DNA of 64,000 nt. It comes from an uncultured Eubacteriales bacterium (lineage in GTDB: Bacteria; Bacillota; Clostridia; Oscillospirales; UBA644). The position numbers and the translations under genes are program-made. Each line of letters opens with the position of its first letter. Positions within the stretch are counted from its first letter, which is position 1. The notes below the pieces were generated by a model, which made no database searches, was not told the origin of the DNA, and saw nothing but the letters and a program-made list of their open reading frames with translations. Positions 33,175 through 40,738 of the stretch are shown here, in pieces. The stretch covers positions 124,001-188,000 of the forward strand of contig CAKSBH010000001.1 of the NCBI GenBank assembly GCA_934438175.1. Direction: 5' to 3'.

Positions 33175-33570
33175 TTAGTTTTTTCTGTGGTTATCTTTGT
33201 TGCAAAGCCACAGCCCTTTTTCGTATGTGCAGTATTTGCAGTTGTTGCATACAGCCATACAACCGCATTTGCAGAACACAACACCGACGCCGGTAATGAC
33301 ATTTTCGTTGCCGCATTTTTTACATACAAAACCCGTGCAGCCGTGACCGACGGTTACAATTTCTCTGCCGTCGTCTGCGTGACATCCGCCGCCCGACACA
33401 TTGTCAAGCTCTTCGTCGGCAAGCTCGCCCGTTTTTTGGTTGAGCCGTTCAAAATACGCCTGTGCGCTTTCTTCGGTTATTTCCATGCCGTTTTCTTTTG
33501 CAAGAGCCATCAGCTCTTCGGGGGTTTTCGCCTGTTTTGCTTTTGCGATAAGTTCCTTGTTCATTTCCAT
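33175..33570 (-). CDS. Nif11-leader precursor, zinc-ribbon-like core (eleven Cys)
   Basis: 131 residues. Leader 1-61 ends ADEELDNVSGG. The core starts GCHADDGREIVTVGHGC and has Cys 63, 78, 83, 86, 100, 102, 104, 108, 111, 114 and 123: CKKC, CKCGC and CNNCKYC knuckles, then YEKGLWLC. The most Cys-rich of the KGLWLC group. AAGGAGG precedes ATG 33570. Only 49 bases separate it from the Asn-rich precursor gene upstream. Confidence 0.85.
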   Translation of the reverse strand: MEMNKELIAKAKQAKTPEELMALAKENGMEITEESAQAYFERLNQKTGELADEELDNVSGGGCHADDGREIVTVGHGCTGFVCKKCGNENVITGVGVVFCKCGCMAVCNNCKYCTYEKGLWLCNKDNHRKN

Positions 33571-33619
33571 GATCGGTTCCTCCTTGTTCAAAGTTTTTCT
33601 TGAAGGGGAATAGCGCTTT

Positions 33620-33928
33620 TCAGTTGTTTTTCAGTATTTTTATATCCGAATTGTTGTTCAGCAGGATGTTGTTATGAAAGTCGTTGCTGTATTTTATGCT
33701 TGTGTCAGCATAATTGTTGTTTATTTTTATGTTCATGTCAACATTGTTGAAATTTATATTTGCATCAAAATTGAAATTGTTGAACTTTATACCGGTGTCA
33801 AAATTGTTATTGTTGAGCTTAATGCTTTTATTGTCTGTGATTTCGGTACCGCCAAAAACATTTTCAAGCTCTTGATCGGATGCTTCGTCCGCTTTTGCTT
33901 TTGTTACAAGCTTTTTATTTTTTTCCAT
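33620..33928 (-). CDS. Short-leader precursor with Asn-rich repeat core
   Basis: 102 residues. The leader is cut down to about 27 residues (KNKKLVTKAKADEASDQELENVFGG), lacking the central TPEELMALA segment but keeping the GG end. The 75-residue core has no Cys and repeats a unit of about 11 residues, roughly IKxNNxNxDxx (IKLNNNNFDTG, IKFNNFNFDAN, IKINNNYADTS). Such regular Asn/Ile patterns suggest a beta-solenoid or an epimerised-peptide-like structure. The DNA is notably AT-rich. The radical SAM enzyme of the cluster could act on it, which is speculation. Confidence 0.75.
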   Translation of the reverse strand: MEKNKKLVTKAKADEASDQELENVFGGTEITDNKSIKLNNNNFDTGIKFNNFNFDANINFNNVDMNIKINNNYADTSIKYSNDFHNNILLNNNSDIKILKNN

Positions 33929-33951
33929 AGTTGTGTATTTTCTTTTTTTAT

Positions 33952-34329
33952 TTACTTATTTTTTCTGCATTTTTCGCAATATCCGTCAACCAGATAGCCA
34001 TATGTTCCGCATTTTTCGCACGTTCCCATCTTTCCGTTGCCGACTACGACTCTCATGCCGCCGTCTACTTTTTCAAGATCGTTTTCGTTCAGCTCGGATC
34101 TGTCGTTCCGGCTTTCTTTTTTTTGTTCGTTCATGGCTGGTTCCTCCTGCATGATTTTTCTTGTTGTCTGTCGTGCTCCGAGCAGATCAGCTGTTTCTGC
34201 GGAAACCGATTCCAGGTCGTCGTCTTCCAGCTCAGCCGGCGTTTTGCCCGGTTCTTTCCCGATGTCTCCGACCTGCTTCATTTCGCAAGCGGACGGTTCT
34301 TCTTCCGTTTTGTCTTTTGGATCTTTCAT
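33952..34329 (-). CDS. Two leader-like peptides joined in one frame
   Basis: 125 residues. The first half (1-65) is acidic and ends in ELEDDDLESVSAETA, a leader without a GG. An internal ATG at 34134 has its own AGGAGG site and would give a second peptide, leader LNENDLEKVDGG followed by a core with CEKCGTYGY and YCEKCRKNK (zinc-ribbon-like CxxC pairs, 14 residues apart). So two tandem precursor genes appear to have fused, or the inner start is the main one. The outer start follows AAGGAGAG. Confidence 0.7.
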   Translation of the reverse strand: MKDPKDKTEEEPSACEMKQVGDIGKEPGKTPAELEDDDLESVSAETADLLGARQTTRKIMQEEPAMNEQKKESRNDRSELNENDLEKVDGGMRVVVGNGKMGTCEKCGTYGYLVDGYCEKCRKNK

Positions 34330-34365
34330 GAGGTCTTCTCTCCTTTTTTTGAAATAACACAGGGG

Positions 34366-34551
34366 TCAGATAATCTTTTTGCCCAGACCGATACGTTTTT
34401 TCCGGCATTCGCTGCAATATCCGTTGTAAAGGATTCCTTCGCGCGATCCGCATCCTCTGCAGCAGTTCACCGGGGGTCTCACGCCGCCGTTTACCTGATC
34501 GAGTTCGTCCTCGTTCATGGTTTCCGTTGTTTCTTTTTCCATTTCTTTCAT
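34366..34551 (-). CDS. Small precursor with two CxxC pairs
   Basis: 61 residues. A short leader ends MNEDELDQVNGG (GG at 22-23). The core has CCRGC (30-34) and YCSECRKK (46-49) and resembles the second peptide of the neighbour at 33952-34329 (NGYCSECRKK versus DGYCEKCRKN). It is the first precursor downstream of the sigma factor gene. AGGAGG precedes the ATG. A tiny zinc ribbon is the simplest reading. Confidence 0.75.
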   Translation of the reverse strand: MKEMEKETTETMNEDELDQVNGGVRPPVNCCRGCGSREGILYNGYCSECRKKRIGLGKKII

Positions 34552-34579
34552 AAGAATCCTCCTGTTTCTTTGTCTGAGT

Positions 34580-35065
34580 TCAGTCGCTCAGCATGTCTTT
34601 GAGTTTGTTCAGGGCGTTCCGGTGCAGAATTTTTACGTATGCATACGATATGCCCATCCGGGCTGCAATCTCTTTCAGCGACATTTTTTCGTAATATCGC
34701 CATAGGATCACTCCGCGCGAGCGGTTGTCAAGTTGCGCCAATGCCTTGCCGAGGGCCTTCAGAGATTCTTTTTTCAGAATTGCGTCTTCGGTTCGGCGTT
34801 CATCGCAAAGATCGTCGGAAAGCTCGGAATAAGTACGGTCTGAGCGGAAATAATCGGTTACGGCGTTCCGCGTAATGGTATAAATCCATGTTGAGACCGA
34901 GGCAATGTCTTCGTTGAAGGTATCGTATTTTCTGTAAATCTTAACAAAAATCTCGTTTACCAGGTCTTCGGTGTATTCCTTGTTTCTGATTTTTCCAAAA
35001 ACATAACTCCGAACCTTTGCACTGTATGCGGCATACAATGCTTCTTTGTTTATCACCGGATTCAT
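34580..35065 (-). CDS. ECF-type RNA polymerase sigma factor
   Basis: 161 residues. Region 2 (YTEDLVNEIFVKIYRKYDTFNEDIASVSTWIYTITRNAVTDYFRS) recognises the -10 and region 4 (LDNRSRGVILWRYYEKMSLKEIAARMGISYAYVKILHRNALNKL) the -35. It lies directly upstream of the precursor genes in the same direction, overlapping the preceding small gene by ATGA. An RsbU/RsbW/RsbV-type switch is encoded in the same cluster, so the RsbW-like protein may be its anti-sigma factor, although RsbW usually binds sigma-B-type factors rather than ECF ones. Confidence 0.9.
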   Translation of the reverse strand: MNPVINKEALYAAYSAKVRSYVFGKIRNKEYTEDLVNEIFVKIYRKYDTFNEDIASVSTWIYTITRNAVTDYFRSDRTYSELSDDLCDERRTEDAILKKESLKALGKALAQLDNRSRGVILWRYYEKMSLKEIAARMGISYAYVKILHRNALNKLKDMLSD

Positions 35066-35298
35066 ACGGTACCGTCCCGCTTGTTTTTGCGTTTCCGGGT
35101 CGGTCTCGCTTCACCTGCCGCATTGATTTGTGAAAGATCGTCGTCGGAAATTTCCGCACGGCAGGGGAGTTCGGTCCGGGCGATCAACGCTTCAAGCAAC
35201 GGGTCGTTTTCAAACCTCTGATAATCAAAAAGGTCCGCAAGCGTTCGTTCGTTGACCGGAAACCGGACGCTTCCGTATTTTGCTTCTGTTTTTGCCAC
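35062..35298 (-). CDS. Small leader-like protein encoded before the sigma gene
   Basis: 78 residues, unrecognised. The segment ISDDDLSQINAAGEA resembles the precursor-leader end ISDEELDNVSGGA, but the GG is replaced by AA, and a basic tail (TRKRKNKRDG) follows. It may derive from a precursor and now act as a regulator or a dummy substrate that binds the export or maturation proteins. Translation starts at GTG 35298 after AGGGAG and overlaps the sigma gene by 4 bases. Confidence 0.68.
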   Translation of the reverse strand: MAKTEAKYGSVRFPVNERTLADLFDYQRFENDPLLEALIARTELPCRAEISDDDLSQINAAGEARPTRKRKNKRDGTV

Positions 35299-35350
35299 GT
35301 TCTTTCTCCCTTCTGCTTATTGATACGATTCAAAAGAAAAAATGGCTCAT

Positions 35351-35394
35351 AAAAAATCAAAAAAATTTTCAGACAATCCGGTTGAATCCGGATT
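35351..35394 (-). terminator. Possible terminator between the ABC and sigma genes
   Basis: Minus strand: AATCCGG / CCGGATT hairpin (35375-35394) with a 6-base loop, followed by TTTTTTTGATTTTTT. It could limit read-through from the transporter genes into the precursor genes. Confidence 0.55.
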
Positions 35395-35405
35395 TTTCCG
35401 ACACA

Positions 35406-37607
35406 TCATGCTTCTGCCGGAGATCCGCTGTCAAGCTGTTGCCGTGCGACCAGCTCGGCAAAAAATCCGTTTTTTTCGATTAACTCGTCATATTTACCGT
35501 CCTCAATGATTTTGCCGTGGTCCAGTACGAGGATCCGGTCGCACTGCTTGATGGTGGAAAGGCGGTGCGCGATGACGATGCGCGTGCATTTCAGCGTTGC
35601 CAGTGCTTCCGAAACTTTTTTCTGCGTAAGGTTATCCAGTGCGCTGGTCGCTTCGTCAAACATCAGAATCCGGGGTTTTGGTGCAATTGCGCGGGCAATC
35701 ATCAGCCGCTGGCGCTGTCCTCCCGATATTCCGCCGGAGCCCTCGGAAATGACGGTGTTCATGCCCATCGGCATCTTTCGGATATCCTCGGCGATTCCCG
35801 CAATTTCTGCCGCTTCCCATGCATCCTGCTGCGACAGCCACGGCGCGGAAATGACAATGTTGGAATAGATGTCTCCCTGAAACAGCTTTCCGTTTTGCAT
35901 CACGACTCCGATACGGCGGCGCAAAGAGCGCAGGTCGATCCGTTCCAGGTCTTTTCCGTCATAATAAATCGCACCTTTCTGCGGATGCTCAAATCCGAGC
36001 AGCAGGCGCAGCAGGGTTGATTTTCCGCATCCGGTCTTTCCGACGATTGCCACGTATTGTCCCGGTCGGATTTTGAGCGACAGGTCGTCAATGACAAGCG
36101 CCATGTTTTCGCTGTACCGGAAGGAAACATTGTTCAGCTCGATTCCTCCGGAGAGCCGTGTGAGAACCTGTTTCCCGTCCGAAATTTCGGGAACCGTATC
36201 AAAGAACGGTTTTACCATATGCAGAATCGGTTTTATCTGTGCTACGGTCAGTGCGATGCCGGTAAGAGCCATAAAGGCGCCGGATACCATTCCGTATGCG
36301 GTGTTGAAGGCATAATAATCCGCAACGGAAATTCCGGATTTCACGGATGCGCTGTACATTACAATCGTTCCCACAAGGTTTATGGCAAGCCCGATGACGG
36401 AATTGATTTTGATAAACAACGGCGGATTGTAGGAAAACTTCGCACTCTTCGCATAAAGGTTGCCCCATCTTGCGAACGCGCGCTTTTCCGCACCTGCCAG
36501 CCGGATTTTCTGAATTCCGGAAATCAGGGCATAGGTCATGCCGCTCTCCTCGCCGGAAAGTTCCATCTCCCGTGTGCTGATTTTCATCTGTACGAAAGAC
36601 GAAATAACCGAAAACAGAACCGTAATCAGGAGGATTGTCAGGGCGGGGACAACGAGCACGGGGGCATAAACGAAAATCTGAGAAATGTATATCAGAGAGA
36701 ACAGTGAGGTAAGTCCTGTTGAAAGAACCGTTGTTGCCAGCATGTTGCAGAGCACCCCAATCTGCGACACCCGGCTTGAAAGCTCGCCCGAGCTGTATTG
36801 CTTGAAAAAATCTGCGGGCAGGGACATCACACGCATCATTGCCGCGGCGTCAACGGATATGCTCAGTTTTGTTTCTATCCGGGCTGTGATCATGTTCTTT
36901 ACGGCGGATATCAGCAGGGTGCTTGCGGAGACACATACCGAAAAGAAGGCAATCGAGATCAGCAGCCGGATGTTTCCCGACGGCAATACCCGGTCAAACA
37001 GCAATTTGCTGATCATCGGGGAGAACATCCCGATCAGCGACAGGGCGAGTGTTGCCAGGGCAATCATCGCAAAATCCGATACCGAAAGTGTCTGCACAAT
37101 GTAGGTGGCAAGGGAAGGAATGCTGATTTTTTTCAGCGGAAAGGGCTTATAAAACGCAATGGCTTCCGTTTCAAACAGGTGCTGATTTCTGCGGTTGATT
37201 TTTTTTCGCTTGCCTGTTTCGTAATCAAAATAACTGTAACCGGACAAGCCGGACGGAATCAGTGCCACGACTCTTCCGCTTCCGGCAAGCACACCCAGCA
37301 TGGCACCGACTGCGTCGCGGTACCAGCCGCTTTCAAGCTTTACCGTGCGGCGCATAATGCCGTACGGACGCATGAGATATTCCAACTGCTCGTTGATATC
37401 GGCGATATTTTCGGGAACGTCCCGGCTCTTTACGTGATAATATTTGAGAATTTCATCAATCGCGTCCTTGGTGGCGGCGCGGTCGTTATCCAGAAATGTT
37501 TCAATCCGTTTGCCCGTTACGGCAGCCGCCATATTGGCAAACGATTCGGCGAAGGCATCGTCGTCGTTTCGTTTGCGGTCCCGGATCTGTTCGTCAAACC
37601 AGCCCAT
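35406..37607 (-). CDS. NHLM-type ABC transporter, permease/ATPase (no peptidase)
   Basis: 733 residues. An unusual N-terminal region of about 170 residues precedes the six-helix exporter domain; the ATPase has Walker A GKTGCGKST, signature ISGGQRQRL, Walker B ILMFDEATSALD and H-loop IAHRLST. This layout, with a non-peptidase N-terminal extension, is that of the NHLM bacteriocin ATP-binding transporter (TIGR03797 type). It would form a complex with the C39-ABC protein encoded 17 bases upstream. AAAGGAGG precedes the start at 37607. Confidence 0.88.
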   Translation of the reverse strand: MGWFDEQIRDRKRNDDDAFAESFANMAAAVTGKRIETFLDNDRAATKDAIDEILKYYHVKSRDVPENIADINEQLEYLMRPYGIMRRTVKLESGWYRDAVGAMLGVLAGSGRVVALIPSGLSGYSYFDYETGKRKKINRRNQHLFETEAIAFYKPFPLKKISIPSLATYIVQTLSVSDFAMIALATLALSLIGMFSPMISKLLFDRVLPSGNIRLLISIAFFSVCVSASTLLISAVKNMITARIETKLSISVDAAAMMRVMSLPADFFKQYSSGELSSRVSQIGVLCNMLATTVLSTGLTSLFSLIYISQIFVYAPVLVVPALTILLITVLFSVISSFVQMKISTREMELSGEESGMTYALISGIQKIRLAGAEKRAFARWGNLYAKSAKFSYNPPLFIKINSVIGLAINLVGTIVMYSASVKSGISVADYYAFNTAYGMVSGAFMALTGIALTVAQIKPILHMVKPFFDTVPEISDGKQVLTRLSGGIELNNVSFRYSENMALVIDDLSLKIRPGQYVAIVGKTGCGKSTLLRLLLGFEHPQKGAIYYDGKDLERIDLRSLRRRIGVVMQNGKLFQGDIYSNIVISAPWLSQQDAWEAAEIAGIAEDIRKMPMGMNTVISEGSGGISGGQRQRLMIARAIAPKPRILMFDEATSALDNLTQKKVSEALATLKCTRIVIAHRLSTIKQCDRILVLDHGKIIEDGKYDELIEKNGFFAELVARQQLDSGSPAEA

Positions 37608-37624
37608 CGGTGTTTCCGCCTCCT

Positions 37625-39808
37625 TTACTCATTGGATACAAGTTGCGTGTAGGCGCCGCCGTTTTTCATCAGTTCTTCGTGAGTTCCGCGTTCCACAACC
37701 CGTCCCTGATCCATGACAATGATCTCATCGCAGTCCCGTATGGTTGAAAGACGGTGTGCCACCACAATACAGGTGATCCCACGGTCCTTGATGGACTTTA
37801 CAACGTCGTATTCCGTTTTGGCGTCGAGAGCGCTTGTTGCTTCGTCAAGAATGATGATGGTGGGGTCCTGTGCCAGGACACGCGCAATTTCCATGCGTTG
37901 TCGCTGTCCGCCGGAAAAATCCTTTCCGCCTTCGGTCAGTTGGTACTGATAGCCGCCTTCGCGCTGCATGATGTCCTCGTGGAGCTGCGCGTCGCGGGCA
38001 GCCATAATCATTTCAAAATCCTCAATGGAGTTATCCCACATTTTTATGTTGTTGGCGATCGTGTCCTCAAACAGGATGATGTCCTGGTCCACGACGGCAA
38101 GAGAACCGGTAAACACGCTGCGGTCAATTTCCGACATGGGTTTTCCGTCGAAGAGGATTTCGCCGCTCCAGGGCTTGTAAAGCCCCGATATGAGTTTGGA
38201 GATGGTGGATTTTCCGCAGCCGGACGGACCGACGAACGCCACACGGCTTCCGGATCGGAGCGTCATGCTGAAATTCTGGATGAGCGGCTCGGCAAGACGG
38301 GAGTAGCCGAACGTTATGTTCTTGATTTCGATGTTTCCCGAAAGTTTGTCGTATTCGGTGTTTTCGTCATCGTGGCTGTTGTCAAAGCAGACATCGGTGG
38401 GGTATTTCATCACGTCTTCGATCCGTTCCATATCGGTACGCATCTCCTGCAGGGTCTGACCTGCGGAAATAAGCGTCATGGCAGGAGAAACGAAAGCCGT
38501 AAGAAATCCCTGAAACGCCAGAATCATACCAACGGTGAACGTTCCCTGCATCGCAAGAAATACCCCCGTCATCAGAACTGCCGTGCCGCAAACGGAACTG
38601 ATCAGAGTCGGCAACAGCCCCAGGATCTGATTCAGGCGCTGGAACCGGACCCGGTTTGTGTTTACACTGGCCTGATAGCCCGCCCATTTTTCAAAGAACC
38701 CGTTTTCGGCGCCGCTTGCCTTGATCGTTTCGATCATTTCAATGCCGGCAACGGTCGTTCCGGCGAGCTTGCCCTCGTCGCGCATCTGCATCCGGGTGAG
38801 GTTGACGCGCTTTCTGGAAATAATTCCGGAAAGAATGAGGTTGGCAAATACCGAAACAATGCCGATCAGCGTCAGAAGCACGCTGTACCGCAGCATAACA
38901 ACCAGATAAAACACCATCATAACCGCGTTGAGAGCGAGCGGTGCAAATGTTTCCACCAACTGTTCCGCAATCATTGCATTGGATTCCTGCCTGCCCTGAA
39001 TATCACCCGCCATGCGCTGCGAGAAAAATTCCATGGGCATACGCAGTACTTTCCAGATAAACGTGGTGTTGCCCACCATGGCGAGTTTTCCGTTGATCCG
39101 AAGCGAATAAACCGCCTGTATCCAGGCAACAACAAGTTGGATGATGCTGATTCCGGCAAGCGCAAGCGTGAACGGCATCAGCCACTCCGGGTTTTCTCCC
39201 GTAAGCAGTCTGTCGAGAAAAATGCGCGAAAATGCCGGCGTGATTATGCCGAGAAGCGATGAGATTACAGTGGTCAGCGTGACAAATGCGATGGCAGAGC
39301 CGGCACCGACAAGGCGCTTTTTTGCAAAACTCAGCATCGACTGCGGTTTGCCTTCGGGAACAAAGTTTTCGCCCGGCTCAAAAAACAGGCATACCCCTGT
39401 AAAGGAATCGTCAAATGTGTTCATCGGAACCGTATAGGTTCCCTTTGCGGGATCGTTGATGACTGCTTTGTTGCCACGGAACCCGTCAAGAACTACGAAA
39501 TGGTTGAAATTCCAGTGGATGATACACGGGAATTTTCCTTCTTTTTTCAGTTCATCGGGTTCGTAGCGATACCCTTTTGCCGAAAGCCCGTAGCTCCGTG
39601 CGGCGCGAAGGATGTTTCTTGCGTTGGAACCGTCGCGCGAGACTCCGCAATCCAGGCGTACCTGTTCAAGCGGAATCCACTTTTCGTAGTATGCAAGAAT
39701 CATGGCAAGACTTGCGGCACCGCATTCAAGCGCCTCCATCTGCATGACGACGGGGACTTTGGCAGCTCCTTTGGAAAGGGGAGATCGGATCTTCTTTGCC
39801 GGTTTCAT
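37625..39808 (-). CDS. NHLM-type peptidase/ABC exporter (C39 domain)
   Basis: 727 residues. Residues 15-145 are a C39 peptidase: catalytic Cys in MEALECGAASLAMIL, His in NFNHFVVLDGF and Asp in VINDPAKG. A six-helix domain and ATPase follow (Walker A GPSGCGKST, signature FSGGQRQRM, Walker B IIILDEATSALD, H-loop VAHRLST). It cuts leaders after GG motifs and exports the core (TIGR03796 type), fitting the GG ends of the nearby precursors. It starts at ATG 39808 after GAGGTG, 9 bases after the secretion subunit gene. Confidence 0.93.
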   Translation of the reverse strand: MKPAKKIRSPLSKGAAKVPVVMQMEALECGAASLAMILAYYEKWIPLEQVRLDCGVSRDGSNARNILRAARSYGLSAKGYRYEPDELKKEGKFPCIIHWNFNHFVVLDGFRGNKAVINDPAKGTYTVPMNTFDDSFTGVCLFFEPGENFVPEGKPQSMLSFAKKRLVGAGSAIAFVTLTTVISSLLGIITPAFSRIFLDRLLTGENPEWLMPFTLALAGISIIQLVVAWIQAVYSLRINGKLAMVGNTTFIWKVLRMPMEFFSQRMAGDIQGRQESNAMIAEQLVETFAPLALNAVMMVFYLVVMLRYSVLLTLIGIVSVFANLILSGIISRKRVNLTRMQMRDEGKLAGTTVAGIEMIETIKASGAENGFFEKWAGYQASVNTNRVRFQRLNQILGLLPTLISSVCGTAVLMTGVFLAMQGTFTVGMILAFQGFLTAFVSPAMTLISAGQTLQEMRTDMERIEDVMKYPTDVCFDNSHDDENTEYDKLSGNIEIKNITFGYSRLAEPLIQNFSMTLRSGSRVAFVGPSGCGKSTISKLISGLYKPWSGEILFDGKPMSEIDRSVFTGSLAVVDQDIILFEDTIANNIKMWDNSIEDFEMIMAARDAQLHEDIMQREGGYQYQLTEGGKDFSGGQRQRMEIARVLAQDPTIIILDEATSALDAKTEYDVVKSIKDRGITCIVVAHRLSTIRDCDEIIVMDQGRVVERGTHEELMKNGGAYTQLVSNE

Positions 39809-39817
39809 TGCCGCACC

Positions 39818-40294
39818 TCAGTTCAGAACAAAATCGAGAGGCCGGACACGTTCGGTGATGACCGACACGGTGTAGACCCCATCCCGGATCCCCGGAATGT
39901 CAACGCTCAACGCATACACCCAATCGCCTTCGGAAAGACCGATCAGATGAATGAGATAGGAATCCGTGCTGCTGTCAAGCTGTATGGGTGCATCGGCAAT
40001 CCCGGTGATTGCATATTCGGCTCCGTCAACCGAGAGAATGGTTTCTTTGCTGATTTTGGCAAAATCCTTTTCGGCGACATAGACCGTCAGGTGTCCGTCG
40101 GCGCAGATTCCGCCTGTCTCTACGGAAGTATCCAGGCGTCCGAACATTCCCCATACGCACACGCCTGCCAGCAGCACGATGACTGCCGCGAGAATCATCC
40201 ATACGCTGGGATTTGAAACGCGGATATAGTCGTTTATCTGCTCCGGAGAAGTAATCTTTTCCATGCTTTTCCTGCGGAATACCGAATCGATCAT
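39818..40294 (-). CDS. Short NHLM secretion (HlyD/membrane-fusion-like) subunit
   Basis: 158 residues with one N-terminal transmembrane helix (VWMILAAVIVLLAGVCVWGMF) and a beta-rich extracytoplasmic domain. Position and N-terminus (ITSPEQINDYIRVSNPSVW) match NHLM secretion proteins (TIGR03794 type), which are normally over 400 residues with a long coiled coil. Here the coiled coil is absent, leaving a minimal adaptor. Gram-positive cells need not span a periplasm, so the loss is plausible. GAGGTG precedes ATG 40294. Confidence 0.85.
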   Translation of the reverse strand: MIDSVFRRKSMEKITSPEQINDYIRVSNPSVWMILAAVIVLLAGVCVWGMFGRLDTSVETGGICADGHLTVYVAEKDFAKISKETILSVDGAEYAITGIADAPIQLDSSTDSYLIHLIGLSEGDWVYALSVDIPGIRDGVYTVSVITERVRPLDFVLN

Positions 40295-40330
40295 ACGTTC
40301 ACCTCATTCAGAAATTCAAATCAGAATTCT

Positions 40331-40738
40331 TTATATATCCTTCCGGATGCGCAGAATGTTCTGACCGTCCTTGTATTCATATGTGATTTCGTCCATGGTT
40401 TTTTTGACCATAAAAATTCCGAGCCCTCCGATTTCACGGTCCTCTGCGGACAGGGTGATGTCGGGGTCGTCTTTTTTCAGCGGGTCATACGGCATGCCGT
40501 GATCGATAAAGGTGACCACAACGGAGATCGGCGGGTTCAGAACCTCGACACGCACGGTGGCGGGGCCGGTTTCCGGGTTGTAGGCATAATGCGCAATGTT
40601 GCCGAAAAGTTCGTCGATGGCAACATCGATCTGCAACTGTGCCTTCATCGGGCAGTTGATCTCTTTCAGCTGACTGTTTACGAAATCCGTTACTTTTTCA
40701 ATGTTTTCAACCGTTGCGGGAATGGTCATTTCTTTCAT
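40331..40738 (-). CDS. RsbW-like anti-sigma factor / serine kinase
   Basis: 135 residues, a GHKL ATPase without a histidine kinase domain: N box QIDVAIDELFGNIAHYAYN, G1 FIDHGMPYDP, G2 GGLGIFMVKKTMDEI. Such proteins bind and inhibit a sigma factor and phosphorylate the STAS antagonist. Its gene overlaps the phosphatase gene by 4 bases (ATGA) and the STAS gene lies just beyond, making a complete partner switch. The sigma factor it controls is most simply the ECF factor at 34580. Confidence 0.9.
   Translation of the reverse strand: MKEMTIPATVENIEKVTDFVNSQLKEINCPMKAQLQIDVAIDELFGNIAHYAYNPETGPATVRVEVLNPPISVVVTFIDHGMPYDPLKKDDPDITLSAEDREIGGLGIFMVKKTMDEITYEYKDGQNILRIRKDI

Noticed and set aside
34366..34551. 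Ordinary ribosomal or housekeeping zinc-ribbon protein
   Set aside because: The GG-ending leader and position in the precursor run fit an exported precursor better, although a cytoplasmic role is not fully excluded.
28175..35298. A CRISPR array or intergenic repeat array in the precursor region
   Set aside because: The repeats are coding leaders of paralogous genes with diverged DNA, not short identical repeats with spacers.
37754..39262. A plus-strand open frame of 502 codons opposite the C39-ABC gene
   Set aside because: It lies inside a fully recognisable exporter gene on the other strand.
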